From: UBA931 sp036825435
GTDB lineage: Bacteria > Pseudomonadota > Gammaproteobacteria > Burkholderiales > Casimicrobiaceae
NCBI GenBank assembly: GCA_036825435.1
Contig: DAISYG010000103.1
Coordinates: 1-5,498 of the forward strand
Direction: 5' to 3'
Length of the DNA stretch: 5,498 bases
Shown: positions 1-5,498 of the stretch, piece by piece
How positions within the stretch are numbered: position 1 is the stretch's first letter
How the letters are laid out: each line of letters opens with the position of its first letter
Translations under genes and position numbers: made by a program
Notes under the pieces: model-generated
Databases searched by the model: none
What the model was told of the DNA's origin: nothing
The model's input: the letters and a program-made list of their open reading frames with translations, nothing else

Positions 1-192
1 ATATCTGCTATCCGCAAACAATCAATAAAGTGCGATTAAATCAGTGTTTCCTTAAGTTCAATGATTTAAGTTCGGTGATGTAACATATATATTTATTTCT
101 GTTTGCGTGAAGATATTTTGCGCTGCATCATATTTCTGGCATTTGGGGTGTTTACAATGACACGGTATTTGCCCTAACCAGAGATGATTGCG
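1..192 (+). promoter_or_regulatory. Leader and probable promoter region of the cco operon
   Basis: This non-coding stretch precedes the first gene of the operon, so it should hold the promoter. It is clearly more AT-rich than the genes. A TATATT hexamer at 88-93 lies 16 nt after TTAAGT (66-71), which is only a poor -35 match. A second weak pair is TTGCGT at 103-108 with CATCAT at 126-131, spaced 17 nt. Neither is strong enough to fix a start site. cbb3 operons are commonly activated by FNR/ANR-type regulators under low oxygen, but I found no good TTGAT-N4-ATCAA site here. The best is TTGCG-CTGC-ATCAT at 118-131 (7 of 10), which is within chance expectation. An in-frame TAA at 175-177 limits the ccoN start to ATG 184 or 193. 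Confidence 0.45.
52..79. repeat. Tandem 14-bp direct repeat upstream of ccoN
   Basis: Two adjacent units, TTAAGTTCAATGAT (52-65) and TTAAGTTCGGTGAT (66-79), match at 12 of 14 positions with no gap between them. They lie about 115 nt before the ccoN start, just before the AT-rich TATATT stretch. This is a plausible place for paired activator binding, since a 14-bp period is near 1.3 helical turns. It does not match the FNR consensus. A regulatory role is inference from position and repetition only; a chance duplication is also possible. Confidence 0.5.
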
Positions 193-1629
193 ATGGCTAC
201 AAAATCTGCGGTAGAGTTTTTCAATTACAAGGTGGTTCGTCAGTTTGCCGTGATGGCGGTAGTCTGGGGAGCCGTGGGGATGATCGTCGGCGTGCTGATT
301 GCTGCGCAGTTGATGTGGCCGGCGCTGAACTTTGATATCCCGTGGTTGACCTACGGAAGATTGCGTCCGCTGCACACCAACGCGATGATTTTTGCGTTCG
401 GCGGCTGCGCGCTTTTTGCAACCTCTTATTATGTTGTTCAACGTACCTGCCAAACCAAACTGTTTGCGTCGCGGTTAGCGTCGTTCACGTTCTGGGGTTG
501 GAATCTTGTTCTTGTTCTAGCAGTCATTTCTCTGCCGCTCGGTATGACCAGCACCAAAGAGTATGCGGAACTGGAGTGGCCGATTGATGTTTTGATCACG
601 ATCGTTTGGCTGGCTTACGCCGTCGTGTTCTTCGGTACGATTGCGATTCGTCGCGTCAAACATATTTATGTGGCGAACTGGTTCTACGGCGCGTTCATCA
701 TTGCCACCGCGCTCCTGCATATTTTCAACAACATCGAAGTGCCGGTAACACTGACCAAATCCTATTCGGCGTACGCGGGCGTGCAAGATGCGGTCGTACA
801 ATGGTGGTACGGTCATAACGCGGTAGGCTTTTTCCTCACCGCGGCGTTTCTCGGCATGATGTATTATTTTGTGCCGAAGGAAGCGGGAAGACCAATCTAT
901 TCTTACCGTTTGTCGGTGGTTCACTTCTGGGCGTTGATCTTTACTTATATGTGGGCGGGACCGCATCATTTGCATTACAGCGCGTTGCCCGACTGGGCGC
1001 AGTCACTGGGAATGGTGTTCTCGCTGATTCTGTTGGCGCCTTCGTGGGGCGGCATGATCAACGGGATCATGACGCTTTCAGGTGCTTGGTACAAATTGCG
1101 CAGCGATCCTATCCTCAAATTCATGATCGTGGCACTTTCCTTCTATGGCATGTCCACGTTCGAAGGACCGATGCTGGCGGTGAAAACCATTAATGCGCTG
1201 TCGCACTTTACGGACTGGACGATCGGTCACGTGCATTCTGGCGCACTGGGCTGGGTTGGCTTCATCACCATCGGCAGTCTGTATTATTTGCTTCCGCGTC
1301 TTTACGGTCAAACTCAAATGTGGTCGATGAGTCTGGTCAACACGCATTTCTGGATCGCCACCATCGGCATCGTGCTTTACGTTGCGTCGTTGTGGATTGC
1401 CGGTGTGATGCAGGGTTTAATGTGGCGTGCCGTGAACGATGACGGAACTCTGGTTTACACGTTTGTTGAATCCGTGAAATACAGTTTCCCTTTCTGGGCG
1501 ATTCGTATCATCGGCGGCGGCATGTATCTTGCGGGGATGTTGTTGATGTTCTACAACATGATCAAAACCATCGGCGCCGGAAAACCTGCGGAAATGGAAG
1601 TTCCGGTAACCGTACCAGCAAGCGCATGA
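193..1629 (+). CDS. ccoN: cbb3-type cytochrome c oxidase catalytic subunit I (CcoN)
   Basis: This is the catalytic subunit of the high-affinity cbb3 oxidase, which reduces O2 to water in the inner membrane and pumps protons. The 478-residue product has about 12 hydrophobic helices and the usual family length. With the chosen start, the ligands fall one residue after those known in the Pseudomonas stutzeri enzyme: H61 (low-spin haem b, in RLRPLHTN), H208 (CuB, in WWYGHNAV), Y252 (expected to cross-link to H208), H258/H259 (CuB, in GPHHLHY), E324 (in TFEGPM), H346 (haem b3) and H348 (haem b), both in IGHVHSG. No key residue is missing. ATG 193 is preferred because AGAG at 180-183 sits 9 nt upstream. 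The alternative ATG 184 adds three residues and has no room for a ribosome site. It is the first gene of the operon, 17 nt before ccoO. Confidence 0.98.
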   Translation: MATKSAVEFFNYKVVRQFAVMAVVWGAVGMIVGVLIAAQLMWPALNFDIPWLTYGRLRPLHTNAMIFAFGGCALFATSYYVVQRTCQTKLFASRLASFTFWGWNLVLVLAVISLPLGMTSTKEYAELEWPIDVLITIVWLAYAVVFFGTIAIRRVKHIYVANWFYGAFIIATALLHIFNNIEVPVTLTKSYSAYAGVQDAVVQWWYGHNAVGFFLTAAFLGMMYYFVPKEAGRPIYSYRLSVVHFWALIFTYMWAGPHHLHYSALPDWAQSLGMVFSLILLAPSWGGMINGIMTLSGAWYKLRSDPILKFMIVALSFYGMSTFEGPMLAVKTINALSHFTDWTIGHVHSGALGWVGFITIGSLYYLLPRLYGQTQMWSMSLVNTHFWIATIGIVLYVASLWIAGVMQGLMWRAVNDDGTLVYTFVESVKYSFPFWAIRIIGGGMYLAGMLLMFYNMIKTIGAGKPAEMEVPVTVPASA

Positions 1630-1631
1630 TC

Positions 1632-1639
1632 GGAAGGAG
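1632..1639 (+). promoter_or_regulatory. Ribosome binding site of ccoO, decides its start
   Basis: GGAAGGAG lies 7 nt before ATG 1647 and is a strong Shine-Dalgarno match. It lies downstream of the alternative ATG 1626, which overlaps the ccoN stop as ATGA, so it cannot serve that start. This supports a CcoO beginning MSFFSHQ rather than a form seven residues longer. Confidence 0.8.
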
Positions 1640-1646
1640 CAAGCCC

Positions 1647-2264
1647 ATGAGTTTCTTTTCACACCAAACGCTTGAAACCAAACTGCCATTACTGATTATC
1701 GCGATCACGATCGTGGTCAGCATCGGTGGTTTGACCTTGAATATTCCCGTTTTCTTTCAAGAGTCGACGACTCAGCCGGTGGCGGGTCTGAAACCTTACA
1801 CGGCATTGCAACTGGAAGGGCGCGATATTTATATTCGTGAAGGTTGTCATGTTTGCCATACGCAAACGGTGCGTCCGTTCCGCTCAGAAAATGAGCGTTA
1901 TGGACACTATTCGGTGGCGGGCGAATATGTTTACGATCATCCGTTCCTGTGGGGGTCGCGTCGAACCGGTCCTGATTTGCAACGGCTCGGCGGCCGTTAT
2001 TCCGATGAATGGCATCGTATCCATTTGCACAACCCGCGCCACGTTGTGCCGGATTCGAACATGCCGAACTATCCGTGGCTGAAAAAAACACCGGCCAATG
2101 CGGGCACGATTGCCAAAAGAATGAGCACGCTCAAAATACTCGGCGTACCTTATACCGACGAAGAAATCAAAGCGGCAGCGTCGGATTTGGACGGAAAAAC
2201 CGAAGAAGATGCGATGATCGCCTACCTACAGAATCTGGGCATGGCTTTGAAGCAGGTGAGGTGA
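1647..2264 (+). CDS. ccoO: cbb3-type cytochrome c oxidase mono-haem subunit II (CcoO)
   Basis: CcoO is the membrane-anchored mono-haem cytochrome c that passes electrons to the low-spin haem b of CcoN. The 205-residue product, of usual length, has one N-terminal membrane helix (about residues 13-36) and a periplasmic domain. The haem c motif CHVCH is at 67-71 within REGCHVCHTQTVRPF, a CcoO hallmark. M139 in PDSNMPNYPW is the probable axial ligand. The stretch LWGSRRTGPDLQRLGGRY (about 101-118) is also typical. The start at ATG 1647 follows a good ribosome site. ATG 1626 would give a 212-residue form overlapping the ccoN stop. The stop lies inside the ribosome site of ccoQ, which suggests coupled translation. 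I see no anomaly. Confidence 0.97.
   Translation: MSFFSHQTLETKLPLLIIAITIVVSIGGLTLNIPVFFQESTTQPVAGLKPYTALQLEGRDIYIREGCHVCHTQTVRPFRSENERYGHYSVAGEYVYDHPFLWGSRRTGPDLQRLGGRYSDEWHRIHLHNPRHVVPDSNMPNYPWLKKTPANAGTIAKRMSTLKILGVPYTDEEIKAAASDLDGKTEEDAMIAYLQNLGMALKQVR
2258..2264 (+). promoter_or_regulatory. Ribosome binding site of ccoQ overlapping the ccoO stop
   Basis: GAGGTGA, close to the ideal Shine-Dalgarno sequence, ends 6 nt before the ccoQ ATG at 2271. Its last three bases are the TGA stop of ccoO. Ribosomes finishing ccoO would therefore sit on the ccoQ initiation site, which supports translational coupling and supports this small gene being real. Confidence 0.75.
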
Positions 2265-2270
2265 TCGGCG

Positions 2271-2483
2271 ATGAGTGTTGGCTTCTTTGGCAGCGCAATG
2301 ACGGTACTGATGTTCGTGGCGTTCATGATTATTGTGTTCTGGACTTTCAGCAGTCGTAGAAAAAAAGATTTTGACGATGCCGCCAACGCACCGTTCGCAT
2401 TGTCCGATGATGCCGAAAGTCCCGAGTGTTCAAAGCCGGGCAAACCATTGATGAACCATAGGAATGTCAATCATGATGAGTGA
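2271..2483 (+). CDS. ccoQ: cbb3-type oxidase small subunit CcoQ (FixQ), with C-terminal tail
   Basis: CcoQ is a small single-helix protein that helps stabilise the assembled oxidase, especially the association of CcoP. The 70-residue product has one membrane helix (about residues 6-26, rich in V, F, M and I). It is followed by a basic RRKK patch (29-32) that should stay cytoplasmic, then DFDDAANAPF (33-42), which matches the conserved end of many CcoQ proteins. Its place between ccoO and ccoP and its strong ribosome site support the call. Unusually, about 25 polar residues follow, including one Cys in PECSKPG (about 53) and a His/Asn-rich end; many CcoQ proteins stop near residues 50-60. The last codons overlap the start of ccoP by 11 nt. 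Confidence 0.93.
   Translation: MSVGFFGSAMTVLMFVAFMIIVFWTFSSRRKKDFDDAANAPFALSDDAESPECSKPGKPLMNHRNVNHDE
2460..2463 (+). promoter_or_regulatory. Ribosome binding site of ccoP inside ccoQ
   Basis: AGGA lies directly before ATG 2464 and is therefore too close to serve it. It is 9 nt before ATG 2473 and 12 nt before ATG 2476. This favours a CcoP starting at 2473 (MMSDFTSEF). Many CcoP proteins begin MSDFTS, which corresponds to ATG 2476, so that start remains possible. Confidence 0.55.
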
Positions 2484-3390
2484 CTTCACATCCGAATTTT
2501 GGAGTGTATACGTTATTGTATTTACGCTACTGGGGATCATTTTTTGCGCTTTTCTGCTCGTGGCGATGGGCAGGAAAAACGAAACGAAAAAGCAGCAGGA
2601 TGCGGAGCATCATGTTTGGGATGGTGATCTTGCCGAAAACAATAATCCGTTGCCGAACTGGTGGTATATCATGTTCTGGGGACTGCTGATTTTCGTTATC
2701 GGCTATCTGATTTACTATCCCGGTCTCGGTTCTTTTCAGGGCGTGGGCAAATGGTCGTCGATCGGTCAGTTCGAAGAAGAGATGAGCAAGATCGATGCAA
2801 AAACCAAACCGCTTTACGACCGTTATCTGGCGATGGATGTGCAGCAGGTGGCGCACGATCCCGAAGCAATGGGAATGGCAGAACGCTTGTTCTTGAATAA
2901 CTGTGCGCAATGTCATGGCTCCGATGCCCGCGGTGCAATTGGTTTTCCGAATTTGCGAAGTGGCGTCTGGAATTGGGGTGGCACGCCGGAGGCGATTCAG
3001 GAGTCCATCGCGGATGGTCGTACTGGCGTGATGACGCCGTACGGCGATGTGTTCGACGATAAGGGTCTTGATCAGGTGACGGCGTATGTGCGCTCGCTTT
3101 CGGGATTGAAACACGATGATCATGCCGCTGCTGCGGGTAAACCGTTATTCGAAGAAAACTGTACCGCTTGCCACGGTGACGACGCAAAAGGCACGGAAGC
3201 ACTCGGCGCACCGAATTTGACGGACGATGTTTGGGTTTACGGTAGTTCGGAACACGCGATTCGCAAGGGCATCAAACACGGGCATAACGTGGAAATGACG
3301 GAAGGCACGCAGGCGATGCCGGAGCATCATGAGCTTGATGCCGGTAAAGTTCATCTGTTGACAGCGTACGTTTGGGGATTAACGAATTGA
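2473..3390 (+). CDS. ccoP: cbb3-type cytochrome c oxidase di-haem subunit III (CcoP)
   Basis: CcoP is the di-haem cytochrome c that receives electrons from donor cytochromes and passes them to CcoO. The 305-residue product has two N-terminal helices (about 10-32 and 62-82) joined by a charged loop containing HHVWDGDLAENNNPLPNWW (46-64), typical of the two-helix form. Two cytochrome c domains follow. Domain one has CAQCH at 144-148 with M187 (GVMTPYG) as likely axial ligand. Domain two has CTACH at 230-234 with M282 (QAMPEH) as likely ligand, and ends with the conserved KVHLLTAYVWGL. An extra Met (M275) and several residues precede M282, where many family members are shorter. ATG 2473 is chosen on its ribosome site; ATG 2464 and 2476 are alternatives. 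It overlaps ccoQ by 11 nt, implying coupling. Confidence 0.97.
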   Translation: MMSDFTSEFWSVYVIVFTLLGIIFCAFLLVAMGRKNETKKQQDAEHHVWDGDLAENNNPLPNWWYIMFWGLLIFVIGYLIYYPGLGSFQGVGKWSSIGQFEEEMSKIDAKTKPLYDRYLAMDVQQVAHDPEAMGMAERLFLNNCAQCHGSDARGAIGFPNLRSGVWNWGGTPEAIQESIADGRTGVMTPYGDVFDDKGLDQVTAYVRSLSGLKHDDHAAAAGKPLFEENCTACHGDDAKGTEALGAPNLTDDVWVYGSSEHAIRKGIKHGHNVEMTEGTQAMPEHHELDAGKVHLLTAYVWGLTN

Positions 3391-3457
3391 GCAATCAACT
3401 TTCGTTTATCGATAAAATCAATATTGGTAGGCGGCTTTTTCCACCGAGCTCGTGATC
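3391..3457 (+). other. ccoP-ccoG intergenic junction with 12-bp palindrome
   Basis: This is the longest gap between genes inside the operon. It contains a perfect 12-bp palindrome, TTTATCGATAAA (3405-3416), and an 8-bp palindrome, CGAGCTCG (3445-3452), which includes the only weak ribosome-site candidate for ccoG (GAG at 3446-3448). I see no T-tract terminator, so transcription probably reads through into ccoG. A short open frame from TTG 3387 to TGA 3453-3455 crosses the gap, but I do not annotate it as a gene. Confidence 0.5.
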
Positions 3458-4876
3458 ATGAACGACTCGCATCATCATTCACAAATGCCGGAAAAAGAAG
3501 CGCCGCCGTTTTATACGGCGCGCAAGAAAATCTACATGCGCTCGGTGACGGGGCGGTTTCAAAACTGGCGCGTTGCGCTGGTTGTGCTGATCCTCGGTGT
3601 TTTCTACATCCTGCCTTGGTTGACTTGGAATGGTCGTCCGATGGTATTGTTGGACATTGCGGCGCGCAAATTTTATTTTTTCGGCGTTGTTTTCTGGCCG
3701 CAGGATGTGATTTACTTGACTGCGATTCTGATCATTTCCGCGTATGCCTTGTTTTTATTTACCGCCATTGCTGGACGTTTGTTCTGTGGTTATGCGTGTC
3801 CACAAACCGTTTATACCGAATTACTGATGTGGATTGAGCACGCCATTGAGGGCGACCGTAATGCGCGCATGAAGTTGGATGCCGCACCGTGGAGCAGCCG
3901 GAAAATCGGAAAAAAAATTGGAAAACATATTATTTGGATTCTGACTGCCCTATGGTCGGGGATTACCTTTGTCGGTTATTTTGTTCCGATTCGCACGCTT
4001 TTGTCGCAATTGCCTTTTGACGCTTCCGGCTGGTCGCTGGTCTTCATTTTCCTGTTTGGGATGATGGTGTATCTGTTCGCAGGAATCATGCGCGAACAAG
4101 TCTGTAAATACATGTGCCCGTATGCACGTTTTCAGTCGGTGATGTTCGATCACGATACGATGATCGTCACATACGACGCTGGGCGTGGCGAGCCGCGCGG
4201 TGCGCATTCGAAAAAAAAACAGAATATACCATTGGGTGATTGCGTGGATTGCGCTTTGTGCGTGCACGTTTGTCCGACGGGAATTGATATTCGCGATGGA
4301 TTGCAGTATGAGTGCATCGGCTGTGGCGCATGCATCGACGCCTGCGATTCGGTGATGAAGAAAATGAATTTGCCGGTCGGATTGGTACGCTATGCAACGG
4401 AAAATGGCATGAAGTATGGCTATACGAAAAGTCAGATACGGCGAAAAGTTTTTCGTCCGCGTATTCTTGTGTATATTGGCATTCTGGCCGTGGTCGTAGC
4501 GGTGTTGTTGTTTTCGTTGCTATCGCGGAATCCGTTGCGTGTCGATGTGTTGCGTGATCGCGGCGTGATGGCGCGCGAAGCAGCACCCGGGCAAATCGAA
4601 AATGTGTATCGTTTGCAGATCATGAATACCGAAGAAGCAGCGCATACGTTTCGTATCAAGGTTGAAGGACTTCCCGGGATTCGGATTAGCGACCCAGTGG
4701 AACCGGTCGCGCTTGGCAGCGGTGACGTGCGAATGGTGCCGGTGGCGGTGCGCTTTGAATTGCCGCGTGACGGGTACGAAGAAGGGATGTACCCTATTCT
4801 CTTTATCGTGGAAGCCCTCGACAAGGAAGGAATGAAACGGGCGGAAAAATCCACGTTCATGGTGCCGAACAATTGA
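3458..4876 (+). CDS. ccoG: CcoG/FixG polyferredoxin, cupric reductase for cbb3 oxidase assembly
   Basis: CcoG is an inner-membrane Fe-S protein, shown in Rhodobacter to reduce Cu(II) to Cu(I) for the CuB site of cbb3 oxidase. The 472-residue product has the family's usual length and architecture. About five hydrophobic segments lie near 39-56, 85-105, 158-178, 192-212 and 336-356. Two CxxxCP motifs lie at the membrane (C110/C114 in FCGYACPQ; C216/C220 in VCKYMCPY). Two [4Fe-4S] motifs follow (C262, C265, C268, C272; C286, C289, C292, C296). The C-terminal part after 360 is a soluble, beta-rich FixG-type domain. All expected cysteines are present. The N-terminus carries a short His cluster (H5-H7). 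ATG 3458 is preferred; GTG 3452 would add two residues. The ribosome site is weak (GAG, 9 nt upstream). Confidence 0.96.
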   Translation: MNDSHHHSQMPEKEAPPFYTARKKIYMRSVTGRFQNWRVALVVLILGVFYILPWLTWNGRPMVLLDIAARKFYFFGVVFWPQDVIYLTAILIISAYALFLFTAIAGRLFCGYACPQTVYTELLMWIEHAIEGDRNARMKLDAAPWSSRKIGKKIGKHIIWILTALWSGITFVGYFVPIRTLLSQLPFDASGWSLVFIFLFGMMVYLFAGIMREQVCKYMCPYARFQSVMFDHDTMIVTYDAGRGEPRGAHSKKKQNIPLGDCVDCALCVHVCPTGIDIRDGLQYECIGCGACIDACDSVMKKMNLPVGLVRYATENGMKYGYTKSQIRRKVFRPRILVYIGILAVVVAVLLFSLLSRNPLRVDVLRDRGVMAREAAPGQIENVYRLQIMNTEEAAHTFRIKVEGLPGIRISDPVEPVALGSGDVRMVPVAVRFELPRDGYEEGMYPILFIVEALDKEGMKRAEKSTFMVPNN

Positions 4877-4907
4877 TTGCATCAGAACGAATGTCAGTTT
4901 TCAGATC

Positions 4908-5417
4908 ATGGAGCAAATGAACGAACCGCAAGAGATCAAACCTTGGTATCGCGAGCCATGGCCGTGGGCTATTATTGGTAGCTTGAGTGTCGTCGTCGCC
5001 GCCTGTTTTGTCACGCTTGGGCTGGCGATTTGGTCTTACGACGGATTGGTCGAAGACGATTATTACAAAAAAGGTTTGGCGATCAATCAAACCTTGGCGC
5101 GTGCGGCGCGTAGCGAAGAATTGCTGTTAACGGCGTCTTTGAGTTTATTGCCCGACGGTACCGTGCGCATGGTGTTGAATACGCCCGACGCGACGTTTAT
5201 TGCACCAGACGAAGTACAGTTGAAATTGGTGCATCCTCGTTTTCCGGCGCAGGATCGTCATGCCATGTTGCAGCGTGTTGGTGACAATGCTTTCAACGGT
5301 GCGGTAACGCCGCTTTCTGACGGACGCTGGCGCGTGATTCTTGAGAGCGATGAATGGCGGCTGGATCGGGAAATTATCGCGCCGGTCAAAGAGGTCGTGA
5401 TAAAAGCGCGAGATTAA
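4908..5417 (+). CDS. ccoH: FixH/CcoH family cbb3 oxidase assembly protein
   Basis: FixH/CcoH is a membrane protein needed for stable assembly of cbb3 oxidase; its exact biochemical role is not settled. The 169-residue product has a proline- and tryptophan-rich start (KPWYREPWPW, 11-20), one membrane helix (about 19-43), then the conserved DGLVEDDYYKKGLAINQ block (45-61) that identifies the family. A soluble, probably beta-rich periplasmic domain completes it. Length is normal. It follows ccoG after 31 nt. The start is uncertain: ATG 4908 lacks a clear ribosome site, while ATG 4917 has GGAG only 3 nt ahead, which is too close; it would remove three residues. Translation may partly depend on ribosomes leaving ccoG. 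Confidence 0.92.
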   Translation: MEQMNEPQEIKPWYREPWPWAIIGSLSVVVAACFVTLGLAIWSYDGLVEDDYYKKGLAINQTLARAARSEELLLTASLSLLPDGTVRMVLNTPDATFIAPDEVQLKLVHPRFPAQDRHAMLQRVGDNAFNGAVTPLSDGRWRVILESDEWRLDREIIAPVKEVVIKARD

Positions 5418-5434
5418 TCAGCGCCTCCTTGAAT

Positions 5435-5459
5435 AAACGCCTTGGATTAGAGCGTTTTT
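5435..5459 (+). terminator. Probable rho-independent terminator after fixH
   Basis: AAACGC (5435-5440) pairs perfectly with GCGTTT (5452-5457). Two more pairs are possible if A5451 is bulged, leaving a six-base loop. The 3' arm runs into five T residues (5455-5459), followed after a G by more A/T. It starts 17 nt after the fixH stop, where the end of a transcript is expected. The stem is short and the T-tract is partly inside the stem, so it may be a weak terminator. Confidence 0.5.
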
Positions 5460-5498
5460 GATTTATCTCTATACATAACCACAAGACTCGAAGTAGTT
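5460..5498. other. Downstream AT-rich end of window, no gene seen
   Basis: There is no plus-strand ATG after the fixH stop, so the next plus-strand gene, if any, starts outside the window. Minus-strand frames stay open here for a few codons, but without any recognisable motif I do not call a convergent gene. The TTGAT half-site at 5458-5462 followed by TTAT-CTCTA gives an 8-of-10 match to the FNR consensus, which is weak evidence alone. Confidence 0.4.

Noticed and set aside
32..44. GCGAT-TAA-ATCAG inverted repeat as an FNR site
   Set aside because: The spacer is 3 instead of 4 nt and the left half is degenerate, so it does not fit the dimer geometry.
118..131. FNR/ANR-like site TTGCG-CTGC-ATCAT in the ccoN leader
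   Set aside because: It matches 7 of 10 consensus positions. By my rough count such a match is expected by chance about once in every few hundred bases, and its left half-site is poor.
58..453. 131-residue minus-strand reading frame overlapping the leader and the start of ccoN
   Set aside because: It lies mostly antisense to clear ccoN coding sequence, has an Arg/His/Gln-rich composition typical of a shadow frame, and has no recognisable motif.
1626..1646. Upstream ccoO start at ATG 1626 overlapping the ccoN stop
   Set aside because: The strong ribosome site GGAAGGAG lies downstream of it and is well placed for ATG 1647.
2527..3123. Long minus-strand reading frame (198 residues) inside ccoP
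   Set aside because: It is fully antisense to a well-supported cytochrome gene and its composition is typical of a complementary-strand shadow.
3387..3398. TTGA-GCAA-TCAA inverted repeat at the ccoP stop as an FNR site
   Set aside because: FNR sites need six bases between TTGA and TCAA; here there are four.
4873..4885. TTGAT-TGC-ATCAG at the ccoG stop as an FNR site controlling fixH
   Set aside because: Both half-sites are good, but the spacer is one base too short and it overlaps the ccoG stop codon inside a tight operon.
5418..5498. Partial convergent minus-strand gene entering from the right edge
   Set aside because: Two minus-strand frames are open for short distances, but they are too short to judge and show no motif; one runs on into fixH without any support.

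Overview
The window is one compact, plus-strand block of respiratory genes with the order ccoN-ccoO-ccoQ-ccoP-ccoG-fixH (ccoH). The four structural genes encode the high-affinity cbb3-type (C-family) haem-copper cytochrome c oxidase. The last two encode membrane factors for its assembly and copper supply. All six reading frames look intact, and every haem, copper and Fe-S ligand motif I looked for is present. Base composition is close to balanced and codon use looks even across the genes, so nothing suggests recent transfer. The gene order and protein style (a CcoN beginning with an NYKVVRQF segment, a two-helix di-haem CcoP, a CcoG polyferredoxin, FixH) fit a Beta- or Gammaproteobacterium. 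I cannot name a genus from sequence alone.

Layout: positions 1-192 form an AT-rich leader. It holds a 14-bp tandem direct repeat (52-79), AT-rich -10-like stretches, and no convincing FNR/ANR box. ccoN (193-1629), ccoO (1647-2264), ccoQ (2271-2483) and ccoP (2473-3390) are packed with gaps of 17 nt and 6 nt and then an 11-nt overlap. A 67-nt gap carrying a perfect 12-bp palindrome and a possible 22-codon mini-ORF leads to ccoG (3458-4876). A 31-nt gap then leads to fixH (4908-5417). A modest hairpin followed by T residues just after fixH (5435-5459) probably ends the transcript. The last ~40 bases hold no gene that I can support.

How the genes work together: electrons from soluble or membrane c-type cytochromes pass through the haems c of CcoP and CcoO to haem b and then the haem b3-CuB site of CcoN, where O2 is reduced to water and protons are pumped. 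CcoQ is a one-helix accessory subunit. CcoG is a polyferredoxin-type cupric reductase that supplies Cu(I) for CuB. FixH is a membrane assembly factor. The copper-exporting ATPase CcoI/FixI and the small protein CcoS, often encoded next, are not in this window.

This is an ordinary, well-known locus and I see no new system. The observations worth a second look are small: the leader repeat, the ccoP-ccoG junction, the tailed CcoQ, the His cluster at the CcoG N-terminus, and a Met-containing stretch in the second CcoP haem domain.
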